A stretch of DNA of 64,000 nucleotides from Haemophilus haemolyticus (GCF_003351405.1 NZ_CP031240.1:496001-560000); one strand, 5' to 3'; counted from the stretch's first letter, positions 27,387-38,458 are shown. Numbers and translations are program-made. The notes: generated by a model not told the origin, from the letters alone.

Positions 27387-28607
27387 TTATCCTGCTACGG
27401 CCGGTAAATATCCCCATTGAATTAAAAATGGAATGACCATAATCACCACGCCAATCAATAACGCAAACACCAAAGCAAAATTACCGCCAGCAACACGATA
27501 TGGCAATGTTGGATTTTCAATACGTGTACGCCATGCCAAGCCAATTGGTAAAATTAAGCAATAGAACGCACACAACAAACCTGCATAACTTAATGCTGTA
27601 ATAAATCCTTCAGGATAAAACAATGCAAATACAAGTGGTGGTAAAAATGCGGCAATGGTTAATACAAAGCGATTATTTGGCAAATGATAGCGTTTGAATA
27701 AATCACCTAAGCCTTCAAACACACCAAGCATTACGCCTAAGAATGAAGTAATTAAAGCGAGTGATGAGAACACGCGAACCACTTCTCCCATAAAATGAGA
27801 ACCTGTGATTTCACGCGTTGCATTCACTAAGCCATTTAGTGTTGGGTCAGCTTGTAAAATACGCACAAATTCACTTTGACTTAATACACCATGGGTTGCT
27901 AACTGCCAGACTAGGTAAGCGGCTAATGGAATCGCGGTACCAATCAAAATAGCATGACGGAATTTTTCTACACTTCCACCTAAGTAGCTATTTACGCTCG
28001 CCATAATAACGTGGAAACCGAAAGAGGTGAAAAATATCGGGGCAGCAGAAACCACAAAAGCATAATCCAAAGGCAATGCCATTAAATTATCTGTTGCCAC
28101 TTTTGGAAGCATCATAAATAGCACAAAAGCAAAAGCGACTAACTTACCAATAAATAACACGCGAGTTAAACCATCCACGCCTTTCGTTCCTACAACCACG
28201 AAAGAACCTAATACCACAGTAAAGATAATAATCGCCGTTTTAAGCGACATCGCTTCCATTCCAAAAGCCGTTGGCAAGCCTGAAAGCAGAGATCCGCCAC
28301 CCGTAATATAAGCGGCTGAAAGAGCATAAAGTAAAATTAACAAACTCAACGTTGCTAAAATTCGACCTGGAACCCCAAAATATTTTTCAGCGAGTGTGGC
28401 GACACCATCATCCAACTGATCCGCTGTTTGATACACTTCTACAAACAACAATCCACTGTAAACCAACAAAGCCCACAAGCCAACGAGCAATAACACGGTA
28501 TAACCAAAGCCCATGCCCGCTGATGTAAGCGGCATAGCAAGCATACCTGCTCCAATGGTTGTGCCTGCAATAATCAGCGCACTCCCAAATGTTTTATTCT
28601 GTAACAT
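27387..28607 (-). CDS. tyrP: Aromatic amino acid permease, TyrP type
   Basis: 406 aa, eleven or so hydrophobic helices. It starts KTFGSALIIAGTTIGAGMLAMPLTSAG, the HAAAP-family signature of the tyrosine/tryptophan permeases TyrP, Mtr and TnaB; this form is closest to TyrP in my reading. It imports tyrosine with protons. Haemophilus has two TyrP-like genes, of which this is one. The 142-bp gap to the convergent ferredoxin gene has an uptake-sequence inverted pair (about 27285 and 27337-27345) that could terminate both. Confidence 0.88.
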   Translation of the reverse strand: MLQNKTFGSALIIAGTTIGAGMLAMPLTSAGMGFGYTVLLLVGLWALLVYSGLLFVEVYQTADQLDDGVATLAEKYFGVPGRILATLSLLILLYALSAAYITGGGSLLSGLPTAFGMEAMSLKTAIIIFTVVLGSFVVVGTKGVDGLTRVLFIGKLVAFAFVLFMMLPKVATDNLMALPLDYAFVVSAAPIFFTSFGFHVIMASVNSYLGGSVEKFRHAILIGTAIPLAAYLVWQLATHGVLSQSEFVRILQADPTLNGLVNATREITGSHFMGEVVRVFSSLALITSFLGVMLGVFEGLGDLFKRYHLPNNRFVLTIAAFLPPLVFALFYPEGFITALSYAGLLCAFYCLILPIGLAWRTRIENPTLPYRVAGGNFALVFALLIGVVIMVIPFLIQWGYLPAVAG

Positions 28608-28643
28608 AAAATTATCCTTATAGTGTTGTGTTTGAAAACTAAT

Positions 28644-29225
28644 TTAAAGTTGGCCACACTTTTCTTTATAGTGTAAACGGCAAACAGAAAGGTAAGAGTC
28701 ATTTCCCCCAATTTGAATTTGAGCGCCTTCTTTAATAACCTCACCTTGATCATTTAAGCGCAAAACAAAGTTGGCCTTGCGGCCACAATAACAAATTGTT
28801 TTTAATTCTTCGAGTTGATCCGCCCAAGCCAGTAAATATTTACTTCCTTCAAAAAGTTCCGCTTGGAAATCTGTACGCAAGCCATAACAAAGCACAGGGA
28901 TTTTGAGTTTATCAACGACATTACTCAACTGGTAAACTTGTTGTTTGCTAAGAAATTGAGCTTCATCCACCAGCACGCAATGCACTTTTTCTTTTTTTAA
29001 GTGCTCATTGATTTCATCAAACAAATTGGTTTCCGAGCGAAATAAAAAGGCATCTTGCGAAATGCCAATACGCGATGTAACTTTCCCCACTCCAAAACGA
29101 TCATCAATCGCAGCCGTATAAACTACTGTGTTCATATCGCGCTCGCGATAGTTATAGGAAGATTGTAGCAACGTCGTTGATTTTCCAGCGTTCATTGTGG
29201 AGTAATAGAAGTAGAGTTTTGCCAT
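28644..29225 (-). CDS. tdk: Thymidine kinase
   Basis: 193 aa. Type II thymidine kinase that phosphorylates thymidine to dTMP. The P-loop ([13 protein letters not shown] near residues 9-21), the Walker-B-like VLVDEAQFL and the structural zinc site (CYCGRKANF and CRLHYKEKC) are visible. The start at 29225 has GGAGAAAAA upstream and gives the expected N-terminus [10 protein letters not shown] longer frame from 29264 would overlap tsaD and is not credible. It starts 8 bp after the tsaD stop, so the two are co-transcribed. Confidence 0.96.
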   Translation of the reverse strand: MAKLYFYYSTMNAGKSTTLLQSSYNYRERDMNTVVYTAAIDDRFGVGKVTSRIGISQDAFLFRSETNLFDEINEHLKKEKVHCVLVDEAQFLSKQQVYQLSNVVDKLKIPVLCYGLRTDFQAELFEGSKYLLAWADQLEELKTICYCGRKANFVLRLNDQGEVIKEGAQIQIGGNDSYLSVCRLHYKEKCGQL

Positions 29226-29233
29226 TTTTTCTC

Positions 29234-30262
29234 CTAAATTGCTGGTAATTCCGTCATTGCCCAACGAGGCTTAACATCAATAGCCAGATCGCTATGCTGA
29301 CCTTGTTTTAAACGTAAAAAACCTGTGTAAGCAATCATCGCGCCATTATCTGTACAAAATTGAGGTTGAGGGTAAAACACTTCACCACCTAAATTTTTCA
29401 TTAACTGTGCAAGCGTTTCTCGGAGTTTTTTATTTGCACTCACTCCACCCGCAATCACTAAACGTTTATAACCAGTTTCTTTTAATGCGCGCTTACATTT
29501 AATGGCAAGTGTATCCACCACCGCATCTTGGAAAGCATAAGCAATATCCGATTTAGTTTGTTCTGTTAGTTCACCCTCGTTTTTAATTGCTTGATTAATC
29601 GTATTCGCAGCAAACGTTTTTAAACCTGAAAAGCTAAAATCAAGGCCTACACGATCTGTCATTGGACGTGGAAATGTGAAACTATTTGGTGTGCCTTTTT
29701 CTGCTAAACGAGAAAGTGCCGCACCACCAGGATAATCTAGTCCAAGTAATTTTGCTGTTTTATCAAAGGCCTCACCCGCTGCATCATCAATGGATTCGCC
29801 AATCACTTCATATTTTCCTACGCCATCTACACGCACTAATTGAGTGTGACCACCCGATACCAACAAAGCAACAAAAGGAAAGTTCGGTGAATTTTCATCA
29901 AGCATTGGCGCAAGTAAATGCCCTTCCATATGATGAACACCAATCGCAGGAACATTCCACGCATAAGCTAAAGAACGCGCAATCGTAGCGCCGACAAGCA
30001 ATGCACCGACAAGCCCAGGGCCACTCGTATAAGCCACGCCATCAATATCGCTCGCCGTTAACTTAGCTTCTTCTAACGCTGCTTTAATAAGAGGAGCCGT
30101 TTTACGAATATGATCGCGTGATGCTAATTCAGGAACCACACCACCATAATCTGCATGTAGGGTAATTTGAGTATAAAGTTGATTAGCAATTAATCCTTTT
30201 TCTTCATCATAAATCGCCACGCCCGTTTCATCACAGGAGGTTTCAATGCCTAAGATTTTCAT
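29234..30262 (-). CDS. tsaD: tRNA N6-adenosine threonylcarbamoyltransferase TsaD
   Basis: 342 aa. Catalytic subunit of the TsaBDE complex that transfers threonylcarbamoyl to A37 of ANN-decoding tRNAs, making t6A (the substrate of TrmO encoded at 2835). The metal-binding HxxxH is H111/H115 in [12 protein letters not shown], and the ASKHA-fold nucleotide motifs [10 protein letters not shown] and [14 protein letters not shown] are visible. Formerly gcp. It is divergent from rpsU, as in E. coli. Confidence 0.97.
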   Translation of the reverse strand: MKILGIETSCDETGVAIYDEEKGLIANQLYTQITLHADYGGVVPELASRDHIRKTAPLIKAALEEAKLTASDIDGVAYTSGPGLVGALLVGATIARSLAYAWNVPAIGVHHMEGHLLAPMLDENSPNFPFVALLVSGGHTQLVRVDGVGKYEVIGESIDDAAGEAFDKTAKLLGLDYPGGAALSRLAEKGTPNSFTFPRPMTDRVGLDFSFSGLKTFAANTINQAIKNEGELTEQTKSDIAYAFQDAVVDTLAIKCKRALKETGYKRLVIAGGVSANKKLRETLAQLMKNLGGEVFYPQPQFCTDNGAMIAYTGFLRLKQGQHSDLAIDVKPRWAMTELPAI

Positions 30263-30493
30263 TGATTTTCTTAATTTATTACCTAAAATGTTGCGCGATT
30301 TTACCCTGTTTAAGCGGTTTTAACCAGTTGAAACCACAAATATTAAGGTGAATTGGCATTCTTTCCTTTACTTTTTCCCTAAAAGTAGATTAGAATTGCG
30401 TCCTTTATTAAATTTACCATTTGCACAGTGGTGCTTTGGTGAAAATAAAATTTTAAATTGCAATTAAATTAAACTCATTGAGGTGATTGGCTT

Positions 30494-30709
30494 ATGCCTG
30501 TAATTAAAGTACGTGAAAACGAATCATTTGACGTAGCTTTACGTCGTTTCAAACGCTCTTGCGAAAAAGCGGGAATCTTAGCTGAAGTACGCGCTCGCGA
30601 ATTTTACGAAAAACCAACTACAATTCGTAAACGTGAAAATGCAACACTTGCAAAACGTCACGCAAAACGCAACGCCCGCGAAAACGCGCGCAATACCCGT
30701 TTATACTAA
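30494..30709 (+). CDS. rpsU: 30S ribosomal protein S21
   Basis: 71 aa, the standard length; [27 protein letters not shown] and the basic C-terminus ending ARNTRLY are diagnostic. S21 helps 30S subunits select mRNA. It starts the macromolecular-synthesis operon rpsU-dnaG-rpoD. A ribosome binding site (TTGAGGTG) precedes the ATG. Possible promoter elements (TTGCAC at 30421 and TAAAAT at 30446) are at loose 19-bp spacing. Confidence 0.98.
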   Translation: MPVIKVRENESFDVALRRFKRSCEKAGILAEVRAREFYEKPTTIRKRENATLAKRHAKRNARENARNTRLY

Positions 30710-30740
30710 TTTATAGTATTTTCTGACTCGAGTTAAGACA

Positions 30741-30767
30741 AACCGTGAATCCTTTGGGCTCACGGTT
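30741..30767 (+). terminator. Internal terminator between rpsU and dnaG
   Basis: AACCGTGA (30741-30748) pairs with TCACGGTT (30760-30767) followed by TTGTT. The E. coli operon has a leaky terminator at the same place, letting S21 be made in excess over primase. Confidence 0.78.
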
Positions 30768-30842
30768 TTGTTACTTTAAGCACAACAAAAATCTACGCCA
30801 AAAACGACCGCACTTTCACACCACGATCACGGAGGCTCGACA

Positions 30843-32624
30843 ATGAAAGGTTCTATTCCACGCCCCTTTATTGATGATTTACTGACAAAGTCCGATATTG
30901 TCGATGTGATTAACACGCGCGTAAAACTAAAAAAAGCTGGCCGCGATTATCAAGCCTGCTGCCCTTTCCATCACGAAAAAACACCATCCTTCACGGTTAG
31001 TCAAAAGAAACAGTTTTACCATTGCTTCGGCTGTGGCGCACACGGTAATGCCATTTCCTTTTTAATGGATTATGACAAACTTGAATTTGTAGAGGCTATT
31101 GAAGAACTTGCAGCGATGGCAGGGCTTGAAGTACCTTACGAAAAACGCGCTAATAACAGCGGGAAACCTCAAGCTAATTACCAAACCAAACGAAATCTCT
31201 ATGAATTAATGCAAGAGATTGTCACGTTTTATCAAAACCAATTACCATTAAATACTCAAGCACAAGAATATTTACAACAACGCGGGCTTTCGGCTGAAAT
31301 TATTGAGCGTTTCCAAATTGGGTTTGTGCCGAATGCGATGGATACTGTACTGCGTAAATTTGGTGTCAATCGCGAAGAACAACAAAAACTCATTGAGTTA
31401 GGCATGCTTTCTCGAAATGATCGTGGCAATATTTACGATAAATTCCGAAATCGCATCATGTTTCCTATTCGCGATAAGCGAGGTCGTACCGTCGCCTTCG
31501 GTGGGCGAGTATTAACGGATGAAAAACCGAAATATCTGAATTCACCAGAAACCATTACTTATCATAAAGGTAACGAACTTTATGGTTTGTACGAAGCCTT
31601 ACAAGCCAACGATGAACCAAAACAATTACTTGTTGTTGAAGGTTATATGGATGTGGTCGCATTAGCACAATTTGGCGTCGATTATGCGGTAGCTTCTTTA
31701 GGTACGTCCACGACATCAGAACAAATCCAACTTATTTTTCGTTCGACTGAGCAAGTTGTTTGTTGTTACGATGGTGACCGTGCAGGGCGTGATGCGGCTT
31801 GGCGTGCATTAGAAAATGCGTTGCCTTATTTAGAAGATGGCAGACAACTCAAATTTATTTTCTTGCCTGATGGAGAAGATCCTGATACTTACATTCGCCA
31901 ATATGGTAAAGAAAAATTTGAAGAATATATCGAAAGTGCGCAATCTTTAAGCGAGTTTATGTTTGCTCACTTAAGCCCACAAGTTGATTTTTCTAGCAAA
32001 GAAGGGCGCGGAAAATTAGTTGCTCTGGCTGCGCCGTTAATTCGCCAAATTCCTGGAGAAATGCTGCGCTTGTCACTACGCAATATGCTTGCTCAGAAAC
32101 TTGGAATTTTTGATCAAACTCAGCTAGAAAATCTTATTCCAAAGCAATTAGAACACGCCAATACACAACAAAAAGTCGCTAATAATAAGATCAAGAAGAC
32201 ACCAATGCGAATGATCATTTCATTGCTTCTGCAAAATCCTGAATTAGTAAAACGTATGTCTGAAAGTGGCGTGCAAGCATTACGTGCAGAAGCTGGTTTT
32301 GAAATTTTGGAAAAATTGACCGCACTTTGTCGCCAACGAGAAGGGATTACTACAGGGCAAATTTTAGAGCACTTCCGAGATACGCCTTACAGCAATCCCC
32401 TTGAAATACTGGCAACTTGGGATCATTTATTAGACGAAGCAGAAATGATCAATGCATTTTCACAAAACTATCGTCGCTTAAATATTCAAGCCATTGAGCG
32501 AGACATTGAAATGCTTATTGCTAAAGAACGAGCTGAAGGGCTTACTGACGAGGAAAAAACAGTGCTCGTTCACCTTTTAGCTGGGAAAGAACTGCAGAAA
32601 AAACAGTTAGTTAATCCGCAATAA
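30843..32624 (+). CDS. dnaG: DNA primase
   Basis: 593 aa. It makes RNA primers at the replication fork. The N-terminal CHC2 zinc site is C40, H43, C61, C64 (CCPFHHEK...HCFGCG). The RNA-polymerase basic-ridge region and the TOPRIM catalytic domain (LLVVEGYMDVVALAQFGV and CYDGDRAGRDAA, about 260-345) are intact, with the C-terminal DnaB-interacting domain after residue 430. Middle gene of rpsU-dnaG-rpoD; GGAGG precedes the ATG. Confidence 0.98.
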   Translation: MKGSIPRPFIDDLLTKSDIVDVINTRVKLKKAGRDYQACCPFHHEKTPSFTVSQKKQFYHCFGCGAHGNAISFLMDYDKLEFVEAIEELAAMAGLEVPYEKRANNSGKPQANYQTKRNLYELMQEIVTFYQNQLPLNTQAQEYLQQRGLSAEIIERFQIGFVPNAMDTVLRKFGVNREEQQKLIELGMLSRNDRGNIYDKFRNRIMFPIRDKRGRTVAFGGRVLTDEKPKYLNSPETITYHKGNELYGLYEALQANDEPKQLLVVEGYMDVVALAQFGVDYAVASLGTSTTSEQIQLIFRSTEQVVCCYDGDRAGRDAAWRALENALPYLEDGRQLKFIFLPDGEDPDTYIRQYGKEKFEEYIESAQSLSEFMFAHLSPQVDFSSKEGRGKLVALAAPLIRQIPGEMLRLSLRNMLAQKLGIFDQTQLENLIPKQLEHANTQQKVANNKIKKTPMRMIISLLLQNPELVKRMSESGVQALRAEAGFEILEKLTALCRQREGITTGQILEHFRDTPYSNPLEILATWDHLLDEAEMINAFSQNYRRLNIQAIERDIEMLIAKERAEGLTDEEKTVLVHLLAGKELQKKQLVNPQ

Positions 32625-32695
32625 CAATGATAAAATTCTAAGTTCGTAACAAGAATTATATTGCTACTATCACATCAAGCAAAACGGATATAAAA

Positions 32696-34579
32696 ATGGA
32701 AAAAAATCAACAATCTACGGCTGAACAATATTCAGAACAAATTGAACAACTGATGGAATTAGGTCGCACTCAAGGTTATTTAACCTATGCAGAAATTAAT
32801 GATTTATTACCAGAAGATCTCATCGACCCCGAATATTACGATAAATTGTTACAAACTCTGCAAAATGATGCTGGCATTCCTGTTTTGGATGAAGCCCCAG
32901 AAAGCGATGAGATGATGTTGAATGACACCATTCCAGATGAAGATGCGGTGGAAGAGGCAACCCAAATTCTTTCAAATGTAGAATCTGAAATCGGTCGAAC
33001 AACTGATCCTGTCCGTATGTATATGCGTGAAATGGGAACGGTTGATCTTCTTACTCGTGAAGATGAAATCAGTATTGCAAAACGTATTGAAGAAGGAATT
33101 GATGAAGTTCAAACATCCATTGCTGCATACCCTGAAGCCTTAAACGGATTGCTAGAAAATTATGATGATGTGGAAAAAGGAAACTTCCGTTTAGCTGACT
33201 TAATTACAGGTTTTGTCGATCCAAATGCCGAAATAGAAGAACATAATGTCATTGACGAAAACTTTTCTGAAGACGGAGAAGAATTAGAAAGTGCGGATGT
33301 TGAAGACAATGAAGATGAAGACGAAAGCGAAGCAGAATCTACATCAGATTCAGGCGAATCTGATAATAGCATTGATCCAGAAGTTGCAAGAGAAAAATTC
33401 CAACAATTAAAAGATCAGCACACCAAAACGCTTGCTGTTATTGAAAAACATGGTCGATCAGGAAAACGCGCCCAAGATCAAATTGCACTGCTTGGAGAAA
33501 TTTTTAAACAATTCCGCTTAGTACCAAAACAATTCGATTTACTCGTTTTGTCAATGAAAGAAATGATGAAACGTGTACGCTACGAAGAACGTCAATTACA
33601 AAAAATATTAGTTGATATTGCAGGAATGCCAAAAGATGATTTTGAAAAATTCATCACAACCAATGGTAGCAATACTGAATGGGTACAAAAAGCCTTAAAA
33701 TCTAGCAAACCATGGGCAAAACGCTTACCAAAATATGAAGAACGTATTCTTGAGGCATTAAACAACTTAGCTAACATTGAAGAAAACACGAAACTTACCG
33801 TTACCCAAATGCGTGATATTTGTGATGCTGTCGCTCGAGGTGAACAAAAAGCTCGTCGTGCTAAAAAAGAAATGGTAGAAGCCAACTTGCGTTTAGTAAT
33901 TTCCATCGCGAAAAAATACACTAATCGTGGTTTACAATTCCTAGATTTAATTCAAGAAGGGAATATTGGTTTAATGAAAGCGGTAGATAAATTTGAGTAT
34001 CGCCGTGGTTATAAATTCTCTACATATGCAACTTGGTGGATTCGCCAAGCCATTACACGCTCTATTGCGGATCAAGCTCGTACAATCCGTATTCCAGTAC
34101 ATATGATTGAAACGATCAATAAACTTAACCGCATTTCTCGCCAGTTATTACAAGAAATGGGGCGTGAAGCAACACCAGAAGAATTAGCTGAGCGTATGGG
34201 AATGCCTGAAGATAAAATCCGTAAAGTATTGAAAATTGCAAAAGAGCCAATTTCTATGGAAACGCCTATCGGTGATGACGATGACTCACATTTAGGTGAT
34301 TTTATTGAAGATTCAACCTTAGAACTTCCTTTAGATTCTGCAACAGCACAAAGCTTAAGAGTTGCGACTCACGAAGTTCTTGAAGGCCTAACACCACGAG
34401 AAGCAAAAGTATTACGTATGCGTTTTGGTATCGATATGAATACCGACCATACGCTTGAGGAAGTGGGTAAACAATTCGACGTTACACGCGAACGTATTCG
34501 TCAAATTGAAGCAAAAGCGTTACGTAAATTACGTCATCCTAGCCGCTCAGAAACATTAAGAAGTTTCCTTGACGACTAA
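32696..34579 (+). CDS. rpoD: RNA polymerase sigma factor RpoD (sigma70)
   Basis: 627 aa. Primary sigma factor. Region 1.1 is followed by an acidic non-conserved stretch (about residues 185-230, rich in Glu/Asp/Ser), then regions 2 ([61 protein letters not shown], listed by region only), 3 and 4 ([20 protein letters not shown], the -35-reading HTH). Last gene of its operon; a strong terminator follows. Confidence 0.98.
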   Translation: MEKNQQSTAEQYSEQIEQLMELGRTQGYLTYAEINDLLPEDLIDPEYYDKLLQTLQNDAGIPVLDEAPESDEMMLNDTIPDEDAVEEATQILSNVESEIGRTTDPVRMYMREMGTVDLLTREDEISIAKRIEEGIDEVQTSIAAYPEALNGLLENYDDVEKGNFRLADLITGFVDPNAEIEEHNVIDENFSEDGEELESADVEDNEDEDESEAESTSDSGESDNSIDPEVAREKFQQLKDQHTKTLAVIEKHGRSGKRAQDQIALLGEIFKQFRLVPKQFDLLVLSMKEMMKRVRYEERQLQKILVDIAGMPKDDFEKFITTNGSNTEWVQKALKSSKPWAKRLPKYEERILEALNNLANIEENTKLTVTQMRDICDAVARGEQKARRAKKEMVEANLRLVISIAKKYTNRGLQFLDLIQEGNIGLMKAVDKFEYRRGYKFSTYATWWIRQAITRSIADQARTIRIPVHMIETINKLNRISRQLLQEMGREATPEELAERMGMPEDKIRKVLKIAKEPISMETPIGDDDDSHLGDFIEDSTLELPLDSATAQSLRVATHEVLEGLTPREAKVLRMRFGIDMNTDHTLEEVGKQFDVTRERIRQIEAKALRKLRHPSRSETLRSFLDD

Positions 34580-34590
34580 AAGTTACAAAT

Positions 34591-34614
34591 AAAAAGGAGC
34601 TATAGCTCCTTTTT
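34591..34614 (+). terminator. rpoD terminator
   Basis: AAAAAGGAGC (34591-34600) and GCTCCTTTTT (34605-34614) form a perfect 10-bp stem with a TATA loop, 12 nt past the rpoD stop. Confidence 0.92.
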
Positions 34615-34635
34615 ATTATGTTAAACTAATAATAA

Positions 34636-34660
34636 AAAACCCGATCTAAGACCGGGTTTT
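34636..34660 (-). terminator. rplI (rpsF operon) terminator
   Basis: AAAACCCG (34636-34643) pairs with CGGGTTTT (34653-34660), 20 nt beyond the rplI stop, with a U-rich minus-strand tail. It sits back to back with the rpoD terminator. Confidence 0.85.
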
Positions 34661-34679
34661 ATTTTGCCTATCTGATAAA

Positions 34680-35129
34680 TTATTCTGCAACAACGATTAC
34701 ATCTAATGTTGCAAATACTTCACCGTGAAGTTGAAAACGAACATCGTGGTCACCAAGAGTACGGATTGGACCGTTTGGTAAACGAACTTCACTTTTCGCA
34801 ATTTTAACGCCTGCTGCAGTTACTGCTTCTGCCACATCACGAGTAGTGATTGCGCCGAATAAACGACCTTCATCACCAGCTTTAGATGCGATAGTCACAG
34901 AACCTAATGCAGTAACTTCTGCTGCACGAGCTTGAGCTGCTGCAAGATTTGCTGCCGCTGCTGCTTCTAATTCTGCACGACGTGCTTCAAAGTGTTCAAT
35001 GTTAGCTTTAGTTGCCATAACTGCTTTACCTTGTGGGATTAAGAAGTTACGTGCAAAACCTGATTTAACATTTACTTGATCGCCCACTTGACCTAAGTGA
35101 ACAATTTTATCTAAAAGAATTACTTGCAT
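34680..35129 (-). CDS. rplI: 50S ribosomal protein L9
   Basis: 149 aa. L9 has an N-terminal rRNA-binding domain ([36 protein letters not shown], [20 protein letters not shown] motif) joined by a long alanine-rich helix to a C-terminal globular domain. Last gene of the rpsF-priB-rpsR-rplI operon, 16 bp after rpsR. Confidence 0.98.
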   Translation of the reverse strand: MQVILLDKIVHLGQVGDQVNVKSGFARNFLIPQGKAVMATKANIEHFEARRAELEAAAAANLAAAQARAAEVTALGSVTIASKAGDEGRLFGAITTRDVAEAVTAAGVKIAKSEVRLPNGPIRTLGDHDVRFQLHGEVFATLDVIVVAE

Positions 35130-35145
35130 TACCGTATCTCCTTAA

Positions 35146-35385
<240 letters not shown>

Positions 35386-35712
35386 CTAATCTATAAATTC
35401 GATTTGCTCGGCATGTAAAACTAATTGGCATAACCCACTTTGGGTTTTATGTGATGTAATAAATCCCACCACCAAAATTTTACTACCGACCGTAATGCTT
35501 TGAGTTTTTTCTATCAATTGATTACCACTAATTTGAACTGGCATTTTTAACCAAGCTTGACGTGTAAAACCACTTTCAATCTGATCAGAACGATGTTCTA
35601 ACAAAAACTTGCAATGCTCAATTCCACTAGGGCTCTTTAATCGCTTTGGCAACTGAGAAACGACTCCCATAACCGAAAAACGATTATCAATTTTCAAATT
35701 ACTCTTCAGCAT
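35386..35712 (-). CDS. priB: Primosomal replication protein N, PriB
   Basis: 108 aa OB-fold single-stranded-DNA-binding protein that bridges PriA and DnaT in replication restart. The [16 protein letters not shown] stretch, [16 protein letters not shown] and the [14 protein letters not shown] and [12 protein letters not shown] ends line up with E. coli PriB. The start at 35712 overlaps the rpsF stop by 14 nt and gives the expected length. A TTG six codons later (MKIDNRF) is an alternative with a better-placed GAAGAG. Confidence 0.93.
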   Translation of the reverse strand: MLKSNLKIDNRFSVMGVVSQLPKRLKSPSGIEHCKFLLEHRSDQIESGFTRQAWLKMPVQISGNQLIEKTQSITVGSKILVVGFITSHKTQSGLCQLVLHAEQIEFID

Positions 35713-36076
35713 CCTCAAAATCGTTGTTTTCAACTTCAGCTAAAGGTTTACGTTCTTCTTTAGCCGCTTTCATTGGGGACGCTTCTGTTACGGCGTGCTT
35801 AGTATGGATAACAAGACTGCGTAATACAGCATCGTTATAACGGAAAGTCGTTTCTAGCTCGTCGATGACTTGTTGAGGCGCTTCTACATTCATAAGCACA
35901 TAGTGTGCTTTGTGTAATTTATTAATTGGGTACGCTAATTGGCGACGACCCCAATCTTCTAGGCGATGAACTTGACCACCAGCTTCTTTTACAGAACCGG
36001 TGTAACGTTCGATCATACCTGGTACTTGCTCGCTTTGGTCCGGATGAACCATAAACACGATTTCGTAGTGACGCAT
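35699..36076 (-). CDS. rpsF: 30S ribosomal protein S6
   Basis: 125 aa. [27 protein letters not shown] and the [25 protein letters not shown] core are diagnostic; the C-terminus is acidic ([10 protein letters not shown]), a site glutamylated by RimK in E. coli. It leads the rpsF-priB-rpsR-rplI operon; the S6:S18 complex commonly represses its own mRNA. Promoter at 36172-36199. Confidence 0.98.
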   Translation of the reverse strand: MRHYEIVFMVHPDQSEQVPGMIERYTGSVKEAGGQVHRLEDWGRRQLAYPINKLHKAHYVLMNVEAPQQVIDELETTFRYNDAVLRSLVIHTKHAVTEASPMKAAKEERKPLAEVENNDFEDAEE

Positions 36077-36099
36077 TACTGCTCCTTACGGGTTAATCA

Positions 36100-36135
36100 G
36101 CCTTTGACGTAGATCAGCCACCAATCTGCAAAGGC
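36100..36135 (-). promoter_or_regulatory. Hairpin in the rpsF leader, candidate S6:S18 control site
   Basis: GCCTTTG (36129-36135 on the minus strand) pairs with CAAAGGC (36100-36106), with an inner AGAT/ATCT stem and unpaired bases between. It lies 24 nt upstream of the rpsF start, where the S6:S18 complex binds in other bacteria. I do not see the published CCG bulge clearly, so the role is inferred from position. Confidence 0.45.
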
Positions 36136-36171
36136 AAGGAACGAAAAATTCAATGTGGCTAAGGCTTGCGG

Positions 36172-36199
36172 ATTATACTGATTTTTTTACGTTCCGCAA
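36172..36199 (-). promoter_or_regulatory. sigma70 promoter of the rpsF operon
   Basis: TTGCGG (-35, 36194-36199), 16-bp spacer, perfect TATAAT (-10, 36172-36177), minus strand. Confidence 0.75.
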
Positions 36200-36230
36200 C
36201 CAGTTTGAGTTCTTTTTGAGCAAAAAAAGA

Positions 36231-36257
36231 AGGCCGATATTATAACAATATCGGCCT
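36231..36257 (-). terminator. infA terminator
   Basis: AGGCCGATATT (36231-36241) and AATATCGGCCT (36247-36257) form a perfect 11-bp stem, followed by a run of seven U residues on the minus strand. Confidence 0.9.
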
Positions 36258-36275
36258 ATCTCAAGTCTTCTGCGA

Positions 36276-36617
<342 letters not shown>

Positions 36618-36642
36618 TCAATTTGGCATAACCTAACAATGA

Positions 36643-36670
36643 TTTACAAAGCAAAAACAAACCCTATAAT
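36643..36670 (+). promoter_or_regulatory. sigma70 promoter of ksgA
   Basis: TTTACA (36643-36648), 16-bp spacer, perfect TATAAT (36665-36670); an uptake core ACCGCACTT directly follows at the expected start site. Confidence 0.75.
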
Positions 36671-36699
36671 AACCGCACTTTTATAAAAGAAAATAGTAT

Positions 36700-37566
36700 A
36701 TGAATTCAAAAAAACACTTAGGTCATACGGCGCGTAAACGCTTTGGCCAAAACTTTTTACATGATACTTCTGTGATTCAAGGTATCGTGGCGGCGATTTA
36801 CCCACAACCCAATCAATTCTTAGTGGAAATTGGTCCGGGACTTGGTGCATTAACAGAGCCTGTTGGTGAACTTGTTGATCATCTGACTGTGGTAGAACTT
36901 GACCGAGACCTTGCAGAACGTTTACGTCACCATCCATTTTTACATCAAAAGCTCACTGTTATTGAAACGGATGCGATGCAATTTGATTTTGGTGAGCTTT
37001 ATACAAAAGAAAACTTAGCAGAAAAAGGGCAAAAATTACGTGTGTTTGGTAACTTGCCTTACAACATTTCTACACCATTAATGTTCCACTTATTTAAGTA
37101 TCATGACGTGATTCAAGATATGCACTTCATGTTACAAAAAGAAGTGGTAAAACGCTTATGTGCAGGGCCAAATAGCAAAGCTTATGGTCGCTTAACCATT
37201 ATGGCGCAATACTTCTGCCAAGTGATGCCTGTACTTGAAGTACCACCTTCTGCCTTCAAACCTGCACCTAAAGTGGATTCAGCCGTTGTGCGTTTAATTC
37301 CTCATAAAGAATTGCCGCATCCTGTAAAAGATTTATATTGGCTGAACCGCGTGTGCTCCCAAGCGTTCAATCAACGCCGTAAAACTCTGCGCAATGCGCT
37401 TTCAACGCTATTTTCACCTGAAAATCTGACCGCACTTGGTATTGATTTAAATGCACGCGCAGAAAATTTAGCTATCGCAGATTATGTTCGTTTAGCGAAC
37501 TGGTTGGCAGATAACCCACCAGATAATTTCGATGGGGATCAATTTTTAGAATTAAGTGAAGACTAA
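36700..37566 (+). CDS. rsmA: 16S rRNA (adenine(1518/1519)-N6)-dimethyltransferase
   Basis: 288 aa (KsgA). It dimethylates two adenines in helix 45 of 16S rRNA late in 30S assembly. [11 protein letters not shown], the SAM motif [13 protein letters not shown] and the catalytic [11 protein letters not shown] (NLPY, motif IV) are intact. It ends 1 nt before the ATG of a family 8 glycosyltransferase, so that gene may be read from the ksgA promoter. Confidence 0.97.
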   Translation: MNSKKHLGHTARKRFGQNFLHDTSVIQGIVAAIYPQPNQFLVEIGPGLGALTEPVGELVDHLTVVELDRDLAERLRHHPFLHQKLTVIETDAMQFDFGELYTKENLAEKGQKLRVFGNLPYNISTPLMFHLFKYHDVIQDMHFMLQKEVVKRLCAGPNSKAYGRLTIMAQYFCQVMPVLEVPPSAFKPAPKVDSAVVRLIPHKELPHPVKDLYWLNRVCSQAFNQRRKTLRNALSTLFSPENLTALGIDLNARAENLAIADYVRLANWLADNPPDNFDGDQFLELSED

Positions 37567-37567
37567 T

Positions 37568-38458
37568 ATGAATATTGCTTTTTCATCTGATAATAACTAT
37601 GCACCATATTTAGCCGTTAGCATATTAAGTGTATTAAAAAATAATTCTGAATCTGAAATTTGTTTCTATATTTTAGATTTTGGCATTGATAATAACAATA
37701 AAAAAATTATAGCAAATATCGTTTCCAATCATGGAAAAAGTATCAAGTTTATAGGCGTGGATAAAGATGAATTTGCTAACTTTCCCATTACAATAAATTA
37801 TATTTCTTTAGCAACCTATGCCAGATTAAATATAACTCAATATATCCCTGATGTAGATAAGTTACTTTATATTGATGTTGATACTCTAACAAATGGCTCA
37901 TTAAATGATTTATGGAATACTGATATCGAACAGTATTCACTTGCTGCATGTAAAGATTTCTTTATTGAAATTGAGCAAGCAGATTACAAGGCTAAAATGG
38001 GCTTAGAAAATCATCATTATTTTAACGCCGGAGTACTTCTTATCAATATGCAAAGATGGCGGGAATTGAATGTTCTAGACATGAGTCTGGCTTGGTTAAA
38101 TAAATACAAGGATGTTATAAGGTATCAAGATCAGGATATCTTAAATGGTATTTTCAAAAACGATGTTAAATTTATAAATACAAGGTTTAACTTTACGCCA
38201 TTTGAATCTGGTTATATAAAATATCGAAAAGAACGAGAAATTCAATTTCCTACAGTTATTTACCATTATCCAGGACAAGATAAGTTTTGGTCTAGTCGAA
38301 GTTCTCACTTAAAAGCCAATTTAGGGTATTCACTATTTAAAGAAATCTGCAATAGTTATCCGAGTTTTAAAGCTGAGTTTGATGTTGTTGCTTTTAGAAA
38401 GAAAGTTAAAAGAATAATTAAAGAAATAAAATATAAATTTTTCTATCGCATATTTTAA
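37568..38458 (+). CDS. Family 8 (LgtC-like) LOS glycosyltransferase
   Basis: 296 aa. GT8 features: N-terminal MNIAFSSDNNYAPYLAVSI, the metal-binding DxD in LLYIDVDTLTNGSLNDLW, HHYFNAGVLLINMQRWRE and the C-terminal YHYPGQDKFW motif, as in the galactosyltransferase LgtC. The basic end (FRKKVKRIIKEIKYKFFYR) suits peripheral membrane attachment. It should add a hexose to lipooligosaccharide at the inner face of the membrane; donor and linkage are unknown. It has no simple repeat, and I saw no uptake core in it; its A/T-rich codon use differs from ksgA. In Rd, as I recall, lic2A follows ksgA directly, so this gene is strain-variable. A Lic2B-type role is possible but unproven. Confidence 0.8.
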   Translation: MNIAFSSDNNYAPYLAVSILSVLKNNSESEICFYILDFGIDNNNKKIIANIVSNHGKSIKFIGVDKDEFANFPITINYISLATYARLNITQYIPDVDKLLYIDVDTLTNGSLNDLWNTDIEQYSLAACKDFFIEIEQADYKAKMGLENHHYFNAGVLLINMQRWRELNVLDMSLAWLNKYKDVIRYQDQDILNGIFKNDVKFINTRFNFTPFESGYIKYRKEREIQFPTVIYHYPGQDKFWSSRSSHLKANLGYSLFKEICNSYPSFKAEFDVVAFRKKVKRIIKEIKYKFFYRIF

